From NCBI GenBank assembly GCA_963698405.1, contig CAVOQT010000009.1:1-64000 (forward strand): a stretch of DNA of 64,000 nucleotides, given 5' to 3'. Position numbers and translations under genes: made by a program. Under the pieces are notes generated by a model that was not told the origin of the DNA, ran no database searches, and was given only the letters and a program-made list of their open reading frames with translations. This stretch comes from SHZI01 sp963698405 (GTDB taxonomy: Bacteria; Pseudomonadota; Gammaproteobacteria; Steroidobacterales; GCA-2729495). Each line of letters begins with the position of its first letter. Position 1 is the stretch's first letter. Below are positions 15,920 through 23,429 of this stretch, piece after piece.

Positions 15920-16887
15920 TCGCCCAGCACACAGGCAAATATCAATGGGGCGACGATGGTCGCGTCGGACTCGATGATGAACTTCGGGGTATCGGCAGAC
16001 AGTTTGCCCCAGGTGATCTTTTCGTTCGGCACCGCACCGGAGTACGAGCCATAGCTCGTTGTGGAATCGCTGATCTGGCAGAAGTATCCCCAGCGCGGAA
16101 TATCGCGGATCTGCAGGTCCTGCTCGATCATCGGCACCACGCAGATCGGGAAATCGCCGGCGATACCGCCGCCGATCTGGAAAAAACCGATGGAATGCTG
16201 GTAGCACTCCGACTGATACCAGCGCGCCAGTTCGATCATGTACTCGATGCCGGTACGCACCGTATGCACATTCTTTATGTCACCGGTGATCACATGCGAA
16301 CTGTAGATATTGCCGAGTGTCGAATCTTCCCAGCCCGGCACGAAGATCGGCAGGTTCTTTTCGCAGGCCGCCAGCAGCCAGCTGTCTTTCGGGTCGATCT
16401 GGTAATACTGCTTCAGCACGCCCGAGCGCAGGATGCGATAGAAAAATTCGTGCGGAAAATAGCGCTCGCCACTGCGGTCAGCACGGGTCCATTCATCGAG
16501 CACCGCGTGCTCGATCCGCCGGATCGCCTCCTCCTCGGGAATGCAGGTATCCGTCACCCGGTTCAGATGACGGGCCAGCAGGGCCTCTTCATCTGCAGCC
16601 GTCAGGTGCCGGTACTGCGGAATACGCACATAGTGATCGTGCGCGACCAGGTTGAAGACGTCTTCCTCAAGATTGGCACCCGTACAGCAGATCGCATGGA
16701 CCTTGCCACGCCGGATCATCTCGGCCAGCGACAGCCCGAGCTCACCGGTACTCATGGCACCAGCCAGCGTCATGAACATCAGACCGCCAGCGTCCAGATG
16801 CCGACCATAGGCGTCCGCAGCGTCGATCAGCGCCGCGCTGTTGAAGTGCCGGAAATGATGATGAACAAACCTGCTGATTTCAGCCAT
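15916..16887 (-). CDS. Deoxyhypusine synthase-like protein (putative homospermidine synthase-type enzyme)
   Basis: A 323-residue relative of eukaryotic/archaeal deoxyhypusine synthase, a NAD-dependent aminobutyl transferase. Family features: GGLMFMTLAGAMSTGELG near the N-terminus (NAD site), CTGANLEEDV, VPGWEDSTLG, and near the C-terminus the active-site lysine motif WGKL (K295 from this start), corresponding to the WGKI lysine of human DHS that carries the aminobutyl group. Bacteria lack eIF5A, so a homospermidine-synthase-like or other aminobutyl transfer is more likely. The ATG at 16887 is used; a TTG lies nine bases upstream. It sits between aguA and speA and overlaps speA by four bases, which ties it to polyamine synthesis. 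Confidence 0.85.
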   Translation of the reverse strand: MAEISRFVHHHFRHFNSAALIDAADAYGRHLDAGGLMFMTLAGAMSTGELGLSLAEMIRRGKVHAICCTGANLEEDVFNLVAHDHYVRIPQYRHLTAADEEALLARHLNRVTDTCIPEEEAIRRIEHAVLDEWTRADRSGERYFPHEFFYRILRSGVLKQYYQIDPKDSWLLAACEKNLPIFVPGWEDSTLGNIYSSHVITGDIKNVHTVRTGIEYMIELARWYQSECYQHSIGFFQIGGGIAGDFPICVVPMIEQDLQIRDIPRWGYFCQISDSTTSYGSYSGAVPNEKITWGKLSADTPKFIIESDATIVAPLIFACVLGE

Positions 16888-17034
16888 TGGTACCAACCAT
16901 TGAGTGGGAACGTAACAGCCCCGGGAGTCCCGGCTGTGCGGAGGGCGAAAGAATAAGGTTTAGGGGCGCGGGGAACAACCGTAAATTTGCACCGGTGGGC
17001 AATGGCGCAAGGCCAGGCCGCCTGCGGGCCGGCA

Positions 17035-18096
17035 TCACTCCGGCGCGACAGGCACCTGCTGGGTCAGGCAGTGGAAGGTGCCGAGACCCACCACCACCTC
17101 GCGGCAGTCGAGGCTGACTATCCGCCGGCCGGGGAAGCAGCGGGCGAGAATCGCGGCGGCCTCCTCGTCAGCGGGGCAGTTGAAGGTCGGCAACAGGACC
17201 ACCCGGTTGCCGACATAGAAATTGGCGTAGCTGGCGGGCAGGCGCTCAGTGCCGCGCCAGACAGGCGCCGGCATGGGCAACTCGACGACGCGCAGCGGCC
17301 GACCATCGAGCAGACAAACCGCTGCCAGGCGCTCACGGTTTTCCTGCAGAGCGACGTAGTTCGGGTCAGCCGGATCCTGCTCCATGACAGTCACTACCTG
17401 ATCCTCGGCGACGAAACGCGTCAGGTCATCGATATGACCGTCAGTGTCGTCGCCTACGATCCCGTCGCCAAGCCAGATCACCTGGGTGACGCCAAATTGC
17501 GCCTTCAGCTGCGCTTCGATGGCGGCCTTGTCAAGCGTCGGATTACGGTTCTCATTGAGCAGGCACTGCTCCGTCGTAAGCAGGGCACCCGCACCGTTTA
17601 CATCGATCGAGCCCCCCTCGAGCACCATCGGCAGGTGTCGCACGGGGATACCGAGCACGCCAGCCATATGCTGTGGAATCGCATTATCCAGATCGTATGG
17701 CGGGTACTTGCCACCCCAGGCGTTGTATTCGAAATCCAGCGCCAGCAGCCGATCTCCGTGCGGCGCGCGGCGCGTCACGAAAATGGCACCGTGGTCCCTG
17801 CACCAGGCGTCGTTGGTGGGAAACTGGTGAATGGTCACACGCTCCGGCGGCACCCGCCCCGCCAGCAGCTTTTGCACGTGATAGCCATGCGCTGCATCAC
17901 GGACATTGATGCGTACCGGTTCGCTGAATGCCAGGGCACCGACCGCCTCGGCCATGGTGCGCTCTACACCCGGCAAGTGGCCCGGCCAGGTCGCAGTGTT
18001 ATGTGGCCAGGAAATCCATGTCGCCTGATGCTGCGACCACTCGGCCGGCATACGGTATGCACCGCCATCAGGTGCGCCCTGCAATTTCCCTTCCAT
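17035..18096 (-). CDS. aguA: Agmatine deiminase
   Basis: A 353-residue guanidino-modifying enzyme of the peptidyl-arginine-deiminase fold. It hydrolyses agmatine to N-carbamoylputrescine and ammonia. Diagnostic segments: RMPAEWSQHQATWISWPHN, NDAWCRDHGAIFV, LEGGSIDVNG, the Asp/His motif GDDTDGHIDDL, and the catalytic cysteine in GLGTFHCLTQQVP (C343). The ATG at 18096 is preferred over one 36 bases upstream because AGGA lies about 9 bases before it and it gives the usual N-terminus. It is the upstream member of the agu-spe block; the 147-base gap to the DHS-like gene shows no strong terminator. Confidence 0.94.
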   Translation of the reverse strand: MEGKLQGAPDGGAYRMPAEWSQHQATWISWPHNTATWPGHLPGVERTMAEAVGALAFSEPVRINVRDAAHGYHVQKLLAGRVPPERVTIHQFPTNDAWCRDHGAIFVTRRAPHGDRLLALDFEYNAWGGKYPPYDLDNAIPQHMAGVLGIPVRHLPMVLEGGSIDVNGAGALLTTEQCLLNENRNPTLDKAAIEAQLKAQFGVTQVIWLGDGIVGDDTDGHIDDLTRFVAEDQVVTVMEQDPADPNYVALQENRERLAAVCLLDGRPLRVVELPMPAPVWRGTERLPASYANFYVGNRVVLLPTFNCPADEEAAAILARCFPGRRIVSLDCREVVVGLGTFHCLTQQVPVAPE

Positions 18097-18128
18097 GGAG
18101 CCGCTTCCTGCCCGGCAGATACCGCAAC

Positions 18129-18572
18129 TCAAGTGGTACGGATAGACAGCACCGGACAGGCGGCATGGCGCAACACCGCTTCGGTGGTGCTACCCAGAAG
18201 CAGATGCTTCAAACCGCTGTACCCATGCGTAGTCATGACCACCATGCTGGCCTTGTGCGCCCCCGCATAGCTGACGATTTCATCCGACGGGCGGCCCACC
18301 AGCACCGCACCTTTGGCAGTCAGGCCCAGCGCAGCAATACTGTCGCGGACAAAGGCATCAAGGCGGATACGGGCGGAAGTCGTCAGTTCCTCGATGGACG
18401 GGATGGGTACCGGCCCCATATCCAGCGTGGCATAAATCTGCGGCTCCTCCACTACATAGATGCAGTGCACTTCGGCTTTCAGCTGCTCAGCCATCTGCTG
18501 GACCCAGCTGACAGCCGACTTCGACCGCGGCGAGAAGTCTGTCGGGAAGACAATGATGTTTTTTCCGGCCAT
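18129..18572 (-). CDS. Universal stress protein (UspA family)
   Basis: A 147-residue single-domain Usp. It has an N-terminal strand IIVFPTDFSPRSKSA (Asp in the ATP-binding position) and a C-terminal nucleotide loop of the G-2x-G-9x-G-S/T type (THGYSGLKHLLLGSTTEAVL), so it probably binds ATP. Its stop lies 32 bases before the aguA start on the same strand, so it may be the first gene of the polyamine operon. Whether it takes part in polyamine or stress control is unknown. Confidence 0.9.
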   Translation of the reverse strand: MAGKNIIVFPTDFSPRSKSAVSWVQQMAEQLKAEVHCIYVVEEPQIYATLDMGPVPIPSIEELTTSARIRLDAFVRDSIAALGLTAKGAVLVGRPSDEIVSYAGAHKASMVVMTTHGYSGLKHLLLGSTTEAVLRHAACPVLSIRTT

Positions 18573-18664
18573 GAAGCGAATCTCCCTGCATGCTGGGTTG
18601 AAGAACCCTGCTCAGCTCTTATTTAGCAGCATCTGCCATGCAAGGGAATACGTACAAACGAATA

Positions 18665-18697
18665 GCTGCGCCCGGACACTGAATGCCCGGGCGCAGC
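18665..18697 (-). terminator. Probable intrinsic terminator after the His-rich protein gene
   Basis: An 11-bp perfect stem (18665-18675 with 18687-18697; GCTGCGCCCGG / CCGGGCGCAGC) with an 11-base loop lies just past the stop of the minus-strand gene at 18713. On the minus strand the stem is followed by a moderately T-rich stretch (TATTCGTTTG). Confidence 0.6.
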
Positions 18698-18712
18698 GCA
18701 AGCTGGCAATCT

Positions 18713-19042
18713 TCAGTCGTCACCGTGCCTGCGGTCGTGCCGTCCACCATCCCGCCGGTCGTAGTCACCATCATGCCGACCCTTATGATGACGGTAGTGA
18801 TGACGATGGTGATGACGGTGGTGGCGCCCGCCCGCCCGGTAGGGCTGACCATATGCGGGCGGCGGGGCGTAACTGTAAACCGGAGCCGGATACCAGGCCA
18901 CCGGCGCCGGGCGAATATAGCCACCACCCCAAATGACATCCACGCCGAGCCGGACCTGCGGTTCAGAGTGCCCGGCCTGGGCGACGGAAACGCAGGCCAG
19001 ACCGGGCAGAAGGGCGGCCAGAAACAGACTTTTGCGCAACAT
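18713..19042 (-). CDS. Small exported His/Arg-rich protein
   Basis: A 109-residue protein with a signal peptide (LFLAALLPGLACVSVAQAG, cleavage near residue 24), a Pro/Tyr/Ala-rich middle (RPAPVAWYPAPVYSYAPPP) and a C-terminal tail of repeated His, Arg, Asp and Gly (HHRHHHRHHYRHHKGRHDGD). The His density suggests periplasmic metal (Ni, Zn or Cu) binding, but I know no named family and such tails occur in several unrelated exported proteins. It is monocistronic, bounded by a hairpin downstream and by the HDOD gene starting divergently 174 bases away. Confidence 0.7.
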   Translation of the reverse strand: MLRKSLFLAALLPGLACVSVAQAGHSEPQVRLGVDVIWGGGYIRPAPVAWYPAPVYSYAPPPAYGQPYRAGGRHHRHHHRHHYRHHKGRHDGDYDRRDGGRHDRRHGDD

Positions 19043-19216
19043 GAGAACTGACCTCGGTGCTGATGAATTGATGACAGGCTCAGGGTATGCAGACGGCCTG
19101 AATCAGAACTGAATCGATATCGAAGCCGCCATCCTGAGCAGCACCGCACAGCATCGAAATTCCGCAACGCGCAAACTGCCGAAAATCCGTTCTGTGTCTG
19201 TCAAAGGGCAGCCTTG

Positions 19217-20062
19217 ATGACCACCAATACCGAGCTGTTCCGCTTCCTGCAGAAGCTGGTCAACGACATGTACGAGGACCTGGAGCTGCCCGGATTTCCG
19301 GACGTGGTGGTCCGTCTGCACCGAACCCTCGCCGATGAAAACAGCAGTGCACGCGATATCGTTCGCCTGGTGAGTTCTGATGCGGCGCTGAGCGCCAGAC
19401 TGCTGCACCTGGCCAACTCGGTCGCCTTCAATCCCGGCAACCGCGCTGTCAGTGACCTCAAGACTGCCGTCACGCTGCTTGGTTTCAGCCTGGTACGCGG
19501 TACCGCTACATCATTTGCCATGCGCCAGATCGGGCAGCAGCCGTGGCTGCTGCCACTTAAACCGCATCTGACCCGTATCTGGCAGGACAGCACCGGTGTC
19601 GCTGCGATCTGCTACATCGGGGCACGACATATAGATGGCATGCGCCCTGATGAAGCGCTCGCTGCCGGACTCTTTCACCAGCTCGGCACCCTGTATGTAC
19701 TGACACGCGCGCATCGCGAGGGCATCGCCATTGGCAACACCAGCGAATGGACCGAGACGATCGCCGGCTGGACACCGACCATCGCCCGGGCAATCCTGGA
19801 AAACTGGCGTGTGCCCGAACATTTAACCGATGCGGTAGAGCATCAGGATGCGCTCAGCCGGGAAGATCCCGGTGAACTGTCGCTGCTGGCCCGCCTGCTG
19901 GCTGCCGCGAAACTCCATCAGCAGCTGCAGAACCCGCAAGCTGACCACGCCAGCGCACAGGCGATCCTCACCGATGTGAAGTTCGGCACGCTGTCCTTTC
20001 TGGAAATGATGCAGTCGACCCGCGATGAGGTCGAAGCAGTGCGGCGCGTAATTGGCCAGTAA
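19217..20062 (+). CDS. HDOD domain protein
   Basis: A 281-residue protein made up essentially of an HDOD domain (about 15-215), a catalytically silent relative of HD hydrolases found in signalling. Typical segments are LPGFPDVVVRLHRTLADENSS, LVSSDAALSARLLHLANSV and LKTAVTLLGFSLVRG. The HD pair is replaced by HQ (LAAGLFHQLGTLYVL), so no hydrolase activity is expected. ATG 19217 has AGGG upstream; a TTG directly precedes it. Its stop abuts the flgN stop on the other strand with no gap. The position next to flgNM-flgA suggests a link to motility, but this is inference. Confidence 0.85.
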   Translation: MTTNTELFRFLQKLVNDMYEDLELPGFPDVVVRLHRTLADENSSARDIVRLVSSDAALSARLLHLANSVAFNPGNRAVSDLKTAVTLLGFSLVRGTATSFAMRQIGQQPWLLPLKPHLTRIWQDSTGVAAICYIGARHIDGMRPDEALAAGLFHQLGTLYVLTRAHREGIAIGNTSEWTETIAGWTPTIARAILENWRVPEHLTDAVEHQDALSREDPGELSLLARLLAAAKLHQQLQNPQADHASAQAILTDVKFGTLSFLEMMQSTRDEVEAVRRVIGQ

Positions 20063-20515
20063 TCAGTAGGAAGCGAGCGGCTCGCGGGACAGGCGCGTGC
20101 GTTGTGTCGCTGCACCACCATCCCTGCCGTAGAGATCCATGCCGGGCTGACCGCCACGCAGTATATTCAGCGCACCTTCGATCCGCCGGCGCTGCCCGCG
20201 AATCATCAGGCCATTGGCTTCATTCTGCTGACGGCATTCAGTCGCCAGCTCACGCAACTGTTCAAGAGCGGCTGCCACACCAGCCGAGCGTATATCCGGA
20301 TTTTCCTGCAGCAGTGTCTGACGCTGCTGCCCGAGAACCGCAGCACGCGCAACCGCTTCCGCCTTGGCATTACTGACAGCCAGCAGGATACTGGCGTCAC
20401 GCTCAAGCAGTGCGGCACTTTCGCGACCGAGGGTATCCAGTACGCTGCGGACAGCGGCCACTTCCCTGGCCACAATTTCGTGCAGACGGACAAGCAGGGA
20501 GGTCTGGTCGAGCAT
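20063..20515 (-). CDS. flgN: Flagellar export chaperone FlgN
   Basis: A 150-residue, largely helical FlgN-family protein, which protects the hook-filament junction proteins FlgK and FlgL before export. It shows an N-terminal helical pair (ALLERDASILLAVSNAKAEA) and the family-type C-terminus (MIRGQRRRIEGALNILRG then LYGRDG). It is five bases downstream of flgM and is read from the same sigma-28 promoter. It ends exactly where the convergent HDOD gene ends. Confidence 0.85.
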   Translation of the reverse strand: MLDQTSLLVRLHEIVAREVAAVRSVLDTLGRESAALLERDASILLAVSNAKAEAVARAAVLGQQRQTLLQENPDIRSAGVAAALEQLRELATECRQQNEANGLMIRGQRRRIEGALNILRGGQPGMDLYGRDGGAATQRTRLSREPLASY

Positions 20516-20520
20516 GGTAT

Positions 20521-20829
20521 TCAGCCCAGCTCGCGTTCAAAACGCAGCAGACGGTCGGCGATACGGTTGGCATCCACCTTGTAGGCACCCGCCTCTACGC
20601 GCTGGCGGACAGCTTCCACCCGGGCACGGTCGACGTCCGGAATACTGCCGAGCCGCGACTCGATCTGCTTGAGGCTGGTTGCCGTGGAAGTCAGCCGTAC
20701 GGCGTCATCACCGGAGGCCGGCTCAGAGCTGCGGCTCTGCCGGGCCTGTTCGCCCCGTTCGATGGTCCGCAAGCGGGTCGACGTTATGTCTACTCCGCTT
20801 CGGCCGTAACCGTTGATCTTGTCCGCCAT
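20521..20829 (-). CDS. flgM: Negative regulator of flagellin synthesis FlgM (anti-sigma-28)
   Basis: A 102-residue FlgM. It binds FliA in the cytoplasm and is exported when the hook is complete. The N-terminal half is disordered (S/R/E-rich, after MADKINGYGRSG); the C-terminal FliA-binding half contains VRLTSTATSLKQIESRLGSIPDVDRARVEAVRQ and IADRLLRFERELG. The ATG at 20829 has AGGAG 8 bases upstream and is preferred to a codon six bases earlier. It is the first gene of flgM-flgN, under a sigma-28 promoter (20866-20893), giving the usual autoregulatory loop. Confidence 0.92.
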   Translation of the reverse strand: MADKINGYGRSGVDITSTRLRTIERGEQARQSRSSEPASGDDAVRLTSTATSLKQIESRLGSIPDVDRARVEAVRQRVEAGAYKVDANRIADRLLRFERELG

Positions 20830-20865
20830 CCGCAATTCTCCTGAGCGAAATCAGCCCTGCAGCCC

Positions 20866-20893
20866 TTATCGGCACAGCTGCCGTAAAACTTTA
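20866..20893 (-). promoter_or_regulatory. Sigma-28 (FliA) promoter of flgMN
   Basis: On the minus strand TAAAGTTT (20893-20886) and GCCGATAA (20873-20866) are both perfect consensus elements, separated by 12 bases, about 37 bases before the flgM ATG. It marks flgMN as a class IV, FliA-dependent unit. Confidence 0.9.
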
Positions 20894-20911
20894 GGGCTGC
20901 GCATACATCTA

Positions 20912-21655
20912 TTAACGCAACACGACCTCAACCGTCCGCTCGGACCGGACGACCGCCTGTACGGTCTTCCCGGACGAGCCATTCCGGACCTCGATCAACT
21001 GCCCAAGCGCCCCGTCGGATTTGGCCACTCCGGCAATACGGACCGCAAAACCGCTGGACAGTGCCTCGATCATTACCTGCTGGCCGCGCCGTACTATAAG
21101 TGGTGCATCGAGCAACCCCGCACTGACCGGCGCACCCGCTTCCAGGGGCCGGCGCAGCCGTTGTCCAATCACTTCTGCCGGATCAGCAACCGTTCCATAA
21201 CCGGAGACACCAGGGCCAAGCTTCGCCAAGCGAACGTCAGCCGGCGCCAATATCGTGTCACGCGTCAAGGTCCTGGCGGCAACCACCACCGGTCTGGTCA
21301 CTGCAATCTGTACCGGCAGATACAGGCGCCAGGGCTGATTGCCACTGCAGCTCACTTCAACAGTCAGGCGACCGGCAAGTCGCGTGGCGGCAGGCAGCAC
21401 CGCATTCAACGGTTCCGTACAACGCGGCAACTGCAGGCGAGAATCAGGCGAATCAGCCACTACTTCAACGGGTCCAGCCGTGCCAGCGGCGGCGCGGCGC
21501 ACCGCTTCAGCCGCCGCTTCACGGATCTCGGCATGTGCCTGCCAGAGGCCGGTTTCCGGATCGGCATGCAGTGACAGCGACAACATCAGCGCCAGCATGC
21601 AAAGCAGGCCACGGCAGCTGAAAGACACAGACGGGTTGGTGCGTGAACAGATCAT
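20912..21655 (-). CDS. flgA: Flagellar basal body P-ring formation protein FlgA
   Basis: A 247-residue periplasmic chaperone for assembly of the FlgI P-ring. It has a signal peptide (CRGLLCMLALMLSLSLHA, cleavage near residue 31). The SAF/FlgA-type C-terminal region includes VVAARTLTRDTILAPADVR, RRPLEAGAPVSAGLLDAP, VRRGQQVMIEALSSGFAVR and SSGKTVQAVV. The start at 21655 keeps basic residues ahead of the signal helix. It lies only 12 bases downstream of a sigma-54 element, so the transcript would be almost leaderless; an internal ATG at 21598 is the alternative. It is divergent from flgB. Confidence 0.9.
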   Translation of the reverse strand: MICSRTNPSVSFSCRGLLCMLALMLSLSLHADPETGLWQAHAEIREAAAEAVRRAAAGTAGPVEVVADSPDSRLQLPRCTEPLNAVLPAATRLAGRLTVEVSCSGNQPWRLYLPVQIAVTRPVVVAARTLTRDTILAPADVRLAKLGPGVSGYGTVADPAEVIGQRLRRPLEAGAPVSAGLLDAPLIVRRGQQVMIEALSSGFAVRIAGVAKSDGALGQLIEVRNGSSGKTVQAVVRSERTVEVVLR

Positions 21656-21666
21656 GGCCTGTGTTT

Positions 21667-21682
21667 TGCAAGAAGCGTGCCG
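21667..21682 (-). promoter_or_regulatory. Sigma-54 promoter, probably of flgA
   Basis: The minus strand reads CGGCACGCTTCTTGCA, which matches TGGCACG-N4-TTGC except for the first base and keeps the GG and GC of -24 and -12. It is 15/16 identical to the site before fleS. The expected transcription start (about 21656) nearly coincides with the annotated flgA ATG. Confidence 0.75.
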
Positions 21683-21794
21683 CCCGGCTCACATATACAT
21701 CAGCCAAGCGCGACGGCAACAGTTTGCCGCTGATCCGGCTAGCGCTTGCCACAAGGCTGTGTCACGTCTCTCCTGCCGGACTCCCTGCCAATGC

Positions 21795-21810
21795 TGGCAC
21801 GTCGCTTGCA
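21795..21810 (+). promoter_or_regulatory. Sigma-54 promoter of the flgB operon
   Basis: TGGCACGTCGCTTGCA is a perfect match to the TGGCACG-N4-TTGC sigma-54 consensus, 34 bases before the flgB ATG. This makes flgBCDE... a FleQ/RpoN-dependent unit. Confidence 0.9.
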
Positions 21811-21843
21811 TAGACCTTTGCAACTGACAGCGGGGAGAACCGC

Positions 21844-22248
21844 ATGGCTCTGAATATGTACACAAACCTCGACGTGCACGCCAAGGCGCTAAACGTCAGC
21901 AACCAGCGCCTGGAAGTGCTTGCCGACAATGTGGCGAATGCCGATACGCCAGGCTACAAGGCACGCGATATCGACTTTCGCTCTGCGATGCAGAGCGCCG
22001 GCAATGGTGGCGACCTCGGCCTCAGCACTACCACCAGCGGACATGTGCAGCTGCATGGCGCTGGCGGTCCAAACACCGCGACACCGATGTACCGGGTACC
22101 TGACCAACCCTCGCTCGATGGCAACACCGTGGATTCCCAGCGGGAAAACGCCGCCATTGCCGAGACCTCGGTGCGCTACCAGGCGAGTCTCACCTTCCTG
22201 TCGGCGCAGATCCGCGGCCTGCGCGACGCCATCACCGGAGGACGCTGA
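21844..22248 (+). CDS. flgB: Flagellar proximal rod protein FlgB
   Basis: A 134-residue rod protein at the base of the basal body, exported by the flagellar type III system. The rod signature appears in VLADNVANADTPGYKARDIDF (about 25-45), with the C-terminal helix ETSVRYQASLTFLSAQIRGLRDAI. No signal peptide, as expected. GGGGAG lies just before the ATG. It is the first gene of the flgB operon and is followed after two bases by flgC. Confidence 0.95.
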   Translation: MALNMYTNLDVHAKALNVSNQRLEVLADNVANADTPGYKARDIDFRSAMQSAGNGGDLGLSTTTSGHVQLHGAGGPNTATPMYRVPDQPSLDGNTVDSQRENAAIAETSVRYQASLTFLSAQIRGLRDAITGGR

Positions 22249-22250
22249 TC

Positions 22251-22670
22251 ATGGGTATGTTCCGAATCTTTGATATTTCCGGCTCGGCAATGAGCGCCCA
22301 GTCCGTACGCCTGAATACCACTGCCAGCAATCTGGCGAACGCCAACACGGTGGCCAGTTCGCCAGATGCAGCCTACCGCTCACGCCAGCCGGTATTCCAG
22401 ACAGTCATGAACAACAGCGCTGGCGCCAGCACACCCGAAAGTGCCGGCGTGCGCGTGGCCGGCGTCGTCGAAACCAGTGCAGAGCCGAGCAAACTTCATG
22501 ACCCTGGCAATCCGATGGCCGACAAGGATGGCTACATCTATATGTCGAACGTCAATCCGGTCGATGAGCTCGTCAACATGATTTCTGCCTCGCGCTCCTA
22601 CCAGAGCAACGTCGAGGTGCTGAACACATCGAAGGAACTGCTGATGCGCACCCTGAGCATCGGCCAGTAA
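22251..22670 (+). CDS. flgC: Flagellar proximal rod protein FlgC
   Basis: A 139-residue proximal rod protein. It has the N-terminal heptad SAMSAQSVRLNTTASNLANA with the conserved NLANA rod motif, and the C-terminal axial helix VNPVDELVNMISASRSYQSN followed by LNTSKELLMRTLSIGQ. Length and both terminal motifs are normal. It sits between flgB and flgD and is probably cotranscribed with both. Confidence 0.95.
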   Translation: MGMFRIFDISGSAMSAQSVRLNTTASNLANANTVASSPDAAYRSRQPVFQTVMNNSAGASTPESAGVRVAGVVETSAEPSKLHDPGNPMADKDGYIYMSNVNPVDELVNMISASRSYQSNVEVLNTSKELLMRTLSIGQ

Positions 22671-22704
22671 GCATGTCATTCATCATTAAAGGAGCAAACG
22701 GACA

Positions 22705-23379
22705 ATGACCGGAATCAGCGGCACAAACTCCGTACTGGCCAGCCTGCAAACATCGCCGACCACGACACGGAAGGATTCCAAGAGTCTTGGCCAGGAGGAT
22801 TTTCTGGCCCTGATGATCACGCAGCTGCAGAGCCAGGATCCGCTGAAGCCCATGGAGAACGGCGAATTCATTGGCCAGATGGCACAGTTCAGCACCGTCA
22901 CGGGCATCGCCGAGATGACCGAGTCGGTCAGCAGCCTGACCGAGGCCTACAACTCCGGTCAGGCCCTGCAGGCCGCCTCGATGGTCGGCCGCACGATCCT
23001 TACCGAAGACAACTCAGCCTTGCTGGCGCCCGGCAAACCGCTGACCGGTGCCGTCGAACTGCCCTATGCAACAACGGCCGCAAAGGTCCGCATCTACAGT
23101 GACTCGGGTCAGCTCGTACGCGAACTGCCGCTCGGCGCGCAGGATGCCGGACTCAGCAACTTCAGCTGGGACGGCGCACTGGCCAACGGCCAGACCGCAC
23201 CGGCCGGCCGCTACTCCATGAGTGCCGCCATAGAAAACCGCGACGAGAGTACAGCACTGGCTACCTATGTAGCTTCAAAGGTTTCGAGCGTAACGCTGTC
23301 CGGCAATGGCAGCGGCACACAACTGCGCACCGATACCGGTGCAAGCGTCGGCCTGACGCAAATCAAGGCCGTGATGTAG
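22705..23379 (+). CDS. flgD: Flagellar hook assembly scaffold protein FlgD
   Basis: A 224-residue hook cap. It is needed for FlgE polymerisation and is lost when the hook is finished. The N-terminal core is typical: LGQEDFLALMITQLQSQDPLKPMENGEFIGQMAQFSTV (about 28-65). The C-terminal Fn3/tudor-like part contains VRIYSDSGQLVRELPLG and FSWDGALANGQTAPAGRYS. AAAGGAG lies upstream of the ATG. No oddities. Confidence 0.95.
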   Translation: MTGISGTNSVLASLQTSPTTTRKDSKSLGQEDFLALMITQLQSQDPLKPMENGEFIGQMAQFSTVTGIAEMTESVSSLTEAYNSGQALQAASMVGRTILTEDNSALLAPGKPLTGAVELPYATTAAKVRIYSDSGQLVRELPLGAQDAGLSNFSWDGALANGQTAPAGRYSMSAAIENRDESTALATYVASKVSSVTLSGNGSGTQLRTDTGASVGLTQIKAVM

Positions 23380-23429
23380 GGGCGATTCCCGCCCGTATCC
23401 ACACCAGATATTCTGAACGGAGATAGAAC

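Noticed and set aside
15920..16207. N-terminal extension of speA
   Set aside because: In-frame upstream codons lie inside the DHS-like gene in another phase; ATG 15919 gives normal SpeA length and a four-base coupled overlap.
19160..19195. GCCGAAAA as a sigma-28 -10 element before the HDOD gene
   Set aside because: Seven of eight -10 bases fit, but no TAAA-like -35 lies at the right spacing.
23379..23397. Short inverted repeat (GGGCG-ATT-CCCGCCC) between flgD and flgE as a terminator
   Set aside because: The stem is only about five base pairs with a tiny loop and no T-run; flgE has no own promoter visible, so termination here is unlikely.
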